Of a stretch of 34,835 bases of DNA, positions 30,258 through 34,835 are shown piece after piece. Positions within the stretch are counted from its first letter, which is position 1; every line of letters begins with the position of its first letter. The position numbers and the translations under genes are program-made. Origin of the DNA: an uncultured Collinsella sp. (GTDB taxonomy: Bacteria > Actinomycetota > Coriobacteriia > Coriobacteriales > Coriobacteriaceae); NCBI GenBank assembly GCA_958423535.1, contig CATZRJ010000019.1, positions 1 through 34,835 of the forward strand. The letters run 5' to 3'. The notes beneath the pieces were generated by a model, which saw only the letters and a program-made list of their open reading frames with translations, had not been told where the DNA came from and did not search any database.

Positions 30258-31364
30258 ATGACCGTGTTTGCCCGCAACCTTTCCGTCGCGCGCTACCGCA
30301 GTTTCGATAGCTACCGTCTTGACCTGGACGAAGGCGTGACGGTGCTTGCGGGGCCCAACGCGGCGGGAAAGACCAACCTCATAGAGGCGCTGCAGCTTTT
30401 GACGAGTGGCACCTCGTTTAGGCATCCCACAGCTGCCGAGCTCGTGCACGACGGCACGGGCTCGTGCAAGCTTGAGTTGAGGCTCGAGGGCGATGGCCGC
30501 GTGCTCGATATGGGGCTGGGCGTTGAGGACGGCAAGCGCTCGTTTAGCCGTAACGGCAAGAGGTGCTCGGCTGCCGGCGTGCGAGGGGTTATGCCGAGCG
30601 TGCTGTTTTGCCCCGATCATCTGGATATGGTCAAGCGCGGTGCCAGCGTGCGCCGCGCCGCCCTCGACGACTTTGGCGTACAACTGAGCGCCCGTTACGC
30701 CGACCTGGCGAGCACCTACGGGCGTTGTGTGACGCAGCGCAACGCCCTGCTCAAGGAGACCTGGTGCTGCCGCGAGATGCTCGGTGCGTGGAATGACTCC
30801 ATCGCCCGCGCCGGGTCAGCCCTGCTCGTGCATCGTTTGGCCCTGCTCGACCGACTGGCGGGCCATGTGCGCGCCGCGTATGGGCAGGTGGCATCCGGTG
30901 AGGACGCAGGCGTGTCCTATGTGTCCACTCTGGGGGATTTGCCTCAAGCCGAAGGGCGCGAGGAACTTAAGGACTGGGCGTACGAGCATATGCTCGCGGC
31001 CCTCGATGAGCGTGCCGATGAGGAGATGCGCCGCGGCGTGACGCTTGTGGGTCCGCATCGCGACGAGATTGAGTTTACCGTTGCGGGTCGATCTGCCCGT
31101 TCGTTTGCCAGCCAAGGGCAGCAGCGTACGCTGGTGCTGGCTTGGAAGGTGGCCGAGGTGACCGTCGCCCGTGACATCCTGGGCACTGCACCCCTGCTGC
31201 TGTTGGATGATGTGATGAGCGAGCTCGATGCCGAGCGCCGGGGCGCTTTTCTGCAGCTGATCGGTGATGACATGCAGACAGTCATAACCACCACCAACCT
31301 GGGGTACTTTACTGATGACCTGCTTAATCGAGCCAAGGTGGTGAGCATGGGTGAGACGTGCTAA
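30258..31364 (+). CDS. recF: Recombination protein RecF
   Basis: SMC-like ATPase that loads RecA at single-strand gaps with RecO and RecR; 368 residues. Walker A GPNAAGKTN (32-40), ABC signature SFASQGQQRTLVLAWK and Walker B LLLLDDVMSELD are all present, with RLALLDRLAGHVRAAYGQVA in the middle. Starts 9 bases after the dnaN stop and overlaps dciA by 14 bases, so the three are a tight cluster. Confidence 0.97.
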   Translation: MTVFARNLSVARYRSFDSYRLDLDEGVTVLAGPNAAGKTNLIEALQLLTSGTSFRHPTAAELVHDGTGSCKLELRLEGDGRVLDMGLGVEDGKRSFSRNGKRCSAAGVRGVMPSVLFCPDHLDMVKRGASVRRAALDDFGVQLSARYADLASTYGRCVTQRNALLKETWCCREMLGAWNDSIARAGSALLVHRLALLDRLAGHVRAAYGQVASGEDAGVSYVSTLGDLPQAEGREELKDWAYEHMLAALDERADEEMRRGVTLVGPHRDEIEFTVAGRSARSFASQGQQRTLVLAWKVAEVTVARDILGTAPLLLLDDVMSELDAERRGAFLQLIGDDMQTVITTTNLGYFTDDLLNRAKVVSMGETC

Positions 31365-31914
31365 CTACGAGCGCGAGAACGGAACGGTTGCCTTTGGCGG
31401 CTTTTTGGATGCCGAGCGTCAGCGCATCCTGGCGGCCGCGACACCTGAGCGCCGCGCGCAAATGGAGGCTGCAGAGGAATCTCGTGCGGTCTATCGTGCC
31501 TGGAATGCGGTGTGCTCGGGCACGCGCGAGGGACGCCACGTGACGGGCCTGCGCTACCTGCCCGAGTCCAATGAGCTGCTGGTGTATCTCGATTCGCCCT
31601 CGTGGACTCAGGAGATGACGCTGCTGCGCGAGATCATCCGGGCACGCATGGAGCGGGCCGGCGCGCATGTGGACGGCCTGGTGTTCAAAACGACCGCGCC
31701 CGGTCACACGCCGCCGGCTGCCAAGGAGCGCTTGCGCCCAGCCGTGACCGAGCGCCCGCCGGCCCCACACGCCGATCTCAGTGAAGACGAACGCGGCGAG
31801 ATCGAGCGCCAAGTGGCGCCCATCGAAGATCAAAAACTGCGCGAGGCCCTCGAGAATGCCATGAGAGCCAGTGCCGAGTGGGCCAAGGGCGTGCAAAGCA
31901 AGAAAGAGCCTTAA
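31351..31914 (+). CDS. dciA: DciA-type helicase loader (DUF721)
   Basis: 187 residues. The central part (VYRAWNAVCSGTREGRHV, LLVYLDSPSWTQEMTLLR) is the DUF721/DciA fold, which loads the replicative helicase DnaB in bacteria lacking DnaC/DnaI. Its place between recF and gyrB is characteristic of Actinomycetota. A charged C-terminal extension of about 70 residues follows (Pro/Arg then Asp/Glu-rich). Start GTG 31351 lies inside recF; the frame differs by one. Followed by a strong terminator. Confidence 0.88.
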   Translation: MRRANYERENGTVAFGGFLDAERQRILAAATPERRAQMEAAEESRAVYRAWNAVCSGTREGRHVTGLRYLPESNELLVYLDSPSWTQEMTLLREIIRARMERAGAHVDGLVFKTTAPGHTPPAAKERLRPAVTERPPAPHADLSEDERGEIERQVAPIEDQKLREALENAMRASAEWAKGVQSKKEP

Positions 31915-31940
31915 ATCGCATCTGGTGGCCTTGTAGAGCC

Positions 31941-31970
31941 AAATACCCTCGCTCCCGAGGGTATTTTTTT
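31941..31970 (+). terminator. Terminator after dciA
   Basis: An 11-bp stem (AAATACCCTCG/CGAGGGTATTT, 4-base loop) is followed by a T-run. It separates dnaN-recF-dciA from gyrB. Confidence 0.92.
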
Positions 31971-32019
31971 ACGATAAACTAGTAAGGCTGTACACATTTT
32001 CTTAGCTGAAGGAGGACGT

Positions 32020-34050
32020 GTGGCAAACGAAAACGATTACGATGGCGGCGAGATTAAGATTCTCGAAGGTCTCGAGGCCGTTCGTAAGCGCCCGGGCATG
32101 TACATCGGCTCGACGAGCGCCAGCGGTCTTCATCATCTGGTGTGGGAGATCGTTGACAACTCCGTTGACGAGGCCATGGCCGGTTTCTGCACCGAGATTC
32201 AGGTGACGGTCCACGCCGACAACTCCATCACGGTCGTCGACAACGGGCGAGGCATCCCCGTCGACGAGCATCCCATCAAAAAGATCCCGACGCTCGAGGT
32301 CGTTATGACGATCCTGCACGCCGGCGGTAAGTTCGATAACTCGGCCTACAAGGTCTCGGGCGGCCTGCACGGCGTGGGCATCTCCGTCGTCAACGCGCTG
32401 TCCAAGCGCGTGGTCGTGCAGGTGCGCCGTGATGGCAGCGTCTACGAGATGGAGTTCTCGCGCGGCAAGACCGTCAAGAAGATGGAGGTCGTGGGCACCT
32501 CGGATTCGACGGGTACCACCGTCAGCTTCTGGCCCGACGACGAGATCTTCGAGACCTGTGTCTACGATTTCGATACGCTGCACAACCGTCTGCAAGAGAC
32601 GGCGTTCCTCAATAAGAATCTAAAGATCGTGCTGACCGACGAGCGCGAGGCGACTCCCCACGTGGAGGAGTTCTGCTACGAGGGCGGCATCATCGACTTC
32701 GTCAAGTTCCTCAACGATGGCAAGGACGTCCCCGAGGCCTTTAAGGAGCCCATCTATATCGAGGGCAAATCGGATCCGGATGCGCCCGTGACCAAGATGG
32801 GCGAGGTCGAGGTATCCCTGCAGTGGAATGCCGGCTACGGCGAGAACGTCATGTCGTTTGCCAACGACATCTACACCCCCGAGGGCGGCATGCATCTCGA
32901 GGGTTTCCGCACCGCTCTCACCCGTGTGATCAACGATTACGCCCGCAAGCAGAACCTACTCAAGGAGAAGGAAGCCAACCTGAGCGGCGACGACGTGCGC
33001 GAGGGGCTTTCGGCCGTCATCTCGGTCAAGCTACCCGACCCGCAGTTTGAGGGACAGACCAAGGCCAAGCTCGGCAGTTCCTACATGCGCGCGCTCACGC
33101 TCAAGATCGTGACCGATGGACTGACCGATTATCTGGAGGAGCACCCCAAGCCCGCCCACGAGATCGTCAAGAAGGCCCAGCAGGCCTGCAAGGCCCGCAA
33201 CGCTGCCCGCAAGGCGCGCGAGGCGACCCGTCGCAAGAGTCTGCTCGAGACGGCTTCGCTGCCCGGCAAGCTCGCCGACTGCTCGGTGCGCGATGCCGAG
33301 CTGACCGAGCTCTTTATCGTAGAGGGTGACTCGGCAGGCGGTTCGGCCAAGGACGGCCGTCGCCGAGACATCCAGGCGATTCTGCCCCTGCGCGGCAAGA
33401 TTTTGAACGTCGAGCGCGTGGGTGACCACCGCGCGTTCTCGAGCGACACCATCCAGTCGCTCATCACCGCGATCGGCTGCGGCGTCACGACGAGTGCCGG
33501 CGACGGCGGCGACTTCGATATCACCAAGGCGCGCTACCACAAGATCATCATCATGACCGATGCAGACGTTGACGGTGCGCATATCCGCATCCTGCTGCTG
33601 ACGTTCTTCTACAAGTACATGCGCCCGTTGATCGATGCCGGCTATGTCTATGTCGCCTGCCCGCCCATCTTTGGCATTAAGGTGCGCAACAAGATCCATT
33701 ACGTGTATCCCAACGGCCGCCAGCCCGAAGACGAGATTCTGCGCGACACCATTCAGAGCCTGGGCCTGAACCCCGACGACAACGACGAGGACGGCAAGGC
33801 CAAGGACGGCAAGATTACCAAGAAGCGCAAAGGCTATACCGTCCAGCGCTACAAGGGCCTGGGCGAGATGGACCCCAAGCAGCTTGCCTCGACGACGATG
33901 GACCCCAAGACCCGCATTCTGCAGCGCGTGTCGATCGAGGACGCCGTGGTGGCGGACCGCGCCGTGCGCGAGCTCATGGGTTCCGAGGTCGGCTATCGCC
34001 GCGAGTACATTGAAAAACACGCCCACGACGCACGATTCTTGGATGCCTAG
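32020..34050 (+). CDS. gyrB: DNA gyrase subunit B
   Basis: ATPase and TOPRIM subunit of gyrase; 676 residues. The GHKL ATPase has EIVDNSVDEAMAG, DNGRGIPVDEHP and GGLHGVGISVVNALS; the transducer Lys region is QTKAKLGSS. The TOPRIM domain has EGDSAGGSAKDGRRRD, LPLRGKILNVE and MTDADVDGAHIR, ending in QRYKGLGEMDPKQL. A short acidic/Lys insertion (about 585-607, DDNDEDGKAKDGK) lies before the last motif. It is gyrase rather than Topo IV by the gyrA that follows and the origin location. GTG 32020 is supported by AAGGAGGAC just upstream. Confidence 0.98.
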   Translation: MANENDYDGGEIKILEGLEAVRKRPGMYIGSTSASGLHHLVWEIVDNSVDEAMAGFCTEIQVTVHADNSITVVDNGRGIPVDEHPIKKIPTLEVVMTILHAGGKFDNSAYKVSGGLHGVGISVVNALSKRVVVQVRRDGSVYEMEFSRGKTVKKMEVVGTSDSTGTTVSFWPDDEIFETCVYDFDTLHNRLQETAFLNKNLKIVLTDEREATPHVEEFCYEGGIIDFVKFLNDGKDVPEAFKEPIYIEGKSDPDAPVTKMGEVEVSLQWNAGYGENVMSFANDIYTPEGGMHLEGFRTALTRVINDYARKQNLLKEKEANLSGDDVREGLSAVISVKLPDPQFEGQTKAKLGSSYMRALTLKIVTDGLTDYLEEHPKPAHEIVKKAQQACKARNAARKAREATRRKSLLETASLPGKLADCSVRDAELTELFIVEGDSAGGSAKDGRRRDIQAILPLRGKILNVERVGDHRAFSSDTIQSLITAIGCGVTTSAGDGGDFDITKARYHKIIIMTDADVDGAHIRILLLTFFYKYMRPLIDAGYVYVACPPIFGIKVRNKIHYVYPNGRQPEDEILRDTIQSLGLNPDDNDEDGKAKDGKITKKRKGYTVQRYKGLGEMDPKQLASTTMDPKTRILQRVSIEDAVVADRAVRELMGSEVGYRREYIEKHAHDARFLDA

Positions 34051-34051
34051 C

Positions 34052-34145
34052 TTTCCCAGGCACCCCATCTTGCCCTTCAGGATTTCGGGCGCCGCACGCA
34101 AGGCGTGCGCCCTCATCCTTCAGGGCAACCTGGGGCACCTGGAAA
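34052..34145. other. ~94-nt imperfect palindrome between gyrB and gyrA
   Basis: Paired blocks from outside in: TTTCC(C)AGG with CCTGGAAA; CCCC with GGGG; TTGCCCT with AGGGCAA; GGAT with ATCC; GGGCGC with GCGCCC; ACGC with GCGT around an AAG loop. It starts two bases after the gyrB stop. No T-run follows, so it is not an intrinsic terminator. The remaining 83 bases to gyrA hold no gene; GAGGAGGT before gyrA is its ribosome site. Confidence 0.7.
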
Positions 34146-34228
34146 ACCTAGGAGGGTTATCCGGTGTTCCCGGTAATCCGTCTCCGTGGTAGGGAACTAA
34201 TGGACCACGCAAACCATGAGGAGGTAAC

Positions 34229-34835
34229 GTGGCAGACGATATCAACAACAACGAGGGTATGGGCGAGGCCGGCGATGCCGGTATGCCCGATGATCTGAAG
34301 CGCCTGCTCGCCCGCGCCGAGCAGGGCGAGGACGGCGATCCGGATTCCTATAACCCCGACGCCGAGGATGAAGAGGATGAGGATGACGACGCCGAGCTCG
34401 AGGAGAGCTTCGGCGCGGTCGATCGTGGCGCTTCGGCCGGCGAGGACATCAACGGCGGTCAGCTCCAGATTTCAGAGTTCGGCCGCGAGATGAAGCAGTC
34501 GTTCATCGAGTACTCGATGTCGGTCATCACGGCGCGCGCCCTGCCGGACGTGCGCGACGGACTAAAGCCGGTGCACCGCCGCATCCTGTACGCCATGAAC
34601 GAGAGTGGCATCTACCCCAACCGCCCGCATAAGAAGTCGGCCTGGACGGTCGGCGAAGTTATCGGCAAGTACCATCCGCACGGCGACTCCGCGGTCTACG
34701 AGGCTATGGTTCGTCTGGCGCAGTGGTTCTCCATGCGCACGCCGCTCATCGACGGCCACGGTAACTTCGGCAACATTGACGGCGACGGCGCGGCGGCCAT
34801 GCGTTATACCGAGAGCCGCCTGGCAAAGCCCGCCA
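34229..34835 (+). CDS. gyrA: DNA gyrase subunit A (C-terminus outside window)
   Basis: DNA-cleaving subunit of gyrase; 202 residues visible. The breakage-reunion domain begins at KQSFIEYSMSVITARALPD (about 89-107) and continues through VRDGLKPVHRRILYAM, the quinolone-region helix GKYHPHGDSAVYEAM (Ser at the E. coli Ser83 place, Glu at the Asp87 place, as in many Gram-positives) and the catalytic Tyr in AAMRYTES near the edge. The first ~75 residues are an extra acidic segment with a run of about a dozen Asp/Glu (46-59). GTG 34229 has GAGGAGGT four bases upstream. An ATG at residue 11 is possible but has no site, and would keep the acidic part. Confidence 0.97.
   Translation, partial: MADDINNNEGMGEAGDAGMPDDLKRLLARAEQGEDGDPDSYNPDAEDEEDEDDDAELEESFGAVDRGASAGEDINGGQLQISEFGREMKQSFIEYSMSVITARALPDVRDGLKPVHRRILYAMNESGIYPNRPHKKSAWTVGEVIGKYHPHGDSAVYEAMVRLAQWFSMRTPLIDGHGNFGNIDGDGAAAMRYTESRLAKPA

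Noticed and set aside
34052..34145. gyrB-gyrA palindrome as an intrinsic terminator
   Set aside because: No T-run on either strand, and gyrA follows closely with its own good ribosome site.
34640..34720. Quinolone-resistance change in GyrA
   Set aside because: Ser is present at the key position, and Glu at the Asp87 place is the usual residue in many Gram-positives.
1..34835. CRISPR arrays, insertion sequences, prophage genes
   Set aside because: No regular repeat-spacer pattern, transposase or phage protein was seen.

Overview
The window is the replication-origin region of a bacterial chromosome, about 58-60% GC by eye. The gene order rpmH-rnpA-yidD-yidC-jag-rsmG-parA-parB on one side and dnaA-dnaN-recF-dciA-gyrB-gyrA on the other, without mnmE/mnmG, is typical of Actinomycetota. 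The tandem WYL regulators, DciA, ParABS, sortase-anchored SpaA-type adhesin and the style of the proteins point to a gut Coriobacteriia (Collinsella-like). That placement is inference; no marker comparison was possible.

Layout. 1-4.1 kb (minus): a two-component pair (kinase truncated by the window edge), a Tat/lipobox lipoprotein, a TSCPD protein and a decayed sensor/GGDEF gene. 4.2-5.5 kb (minus): purB. 5.6-6.3 kb: a gene-free stretch with tRNA-Gly(CCC), two 50-bp repeats that begin with the tRNA 3' end, an orphan T-arm on the other strand and several hairpins. 6.3-9.75 kb (plus): a large thioester/SpaA/LPxTG adhesin. 9.8-13.1 kb (minus): a small membrane protein and a 1029-residue membrane protein with a degenerate M28 peptidase fold split by a long disordered insert. 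13.3-15.3 kb (plus): a pair of WYL regulators, convergent with and overlapping a DnaQ-DinG helicase. 15.3-19.1 kb (minus): dinG and ddl. 19.2-20.3 kb (plus): rlmN.

Origin. 20.4-25.5 kb (minus) carries a small exported protein, parB, parA, three perfect parS sites spaced exactly 39 bp, rsmG, jag, yidC, yidD, rnpA and rpmH. 25.5-29.1 kb holds the bipartite origin: a rpmH-side box cluster, a GHKL-ATPase/winged-helix gene directly upstream of dnaA, dnaA, then a second cluster with a DnaA-trio run just before dnaN. The putative DnaA boxes are TTTTCAACA rather than TTATCCACA, and the DNA-contacting residues of DnaA differ at the matching places. 29.1-34.8 kb (plus): dnaN, recF, dciA, gyrB and the start of gyrA, which has a long acidic N-terminal extension. 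A ~94-nt imperfect palindrome lies between gyrB and gyrA.

Most promising for novelty: (1) the SpoIIAB-like ATPase with PQGY low-complexity linker and wHTH, in an apparent operon with dnaA and carrying box-like sites itself; (2) the apparent co-change of DnaA recognition residues and DnaA boxes; (3) the membrane M28 pseudoenzyme; (4) the regular parS triplet; (5) the tRNA-derived repeat tract.
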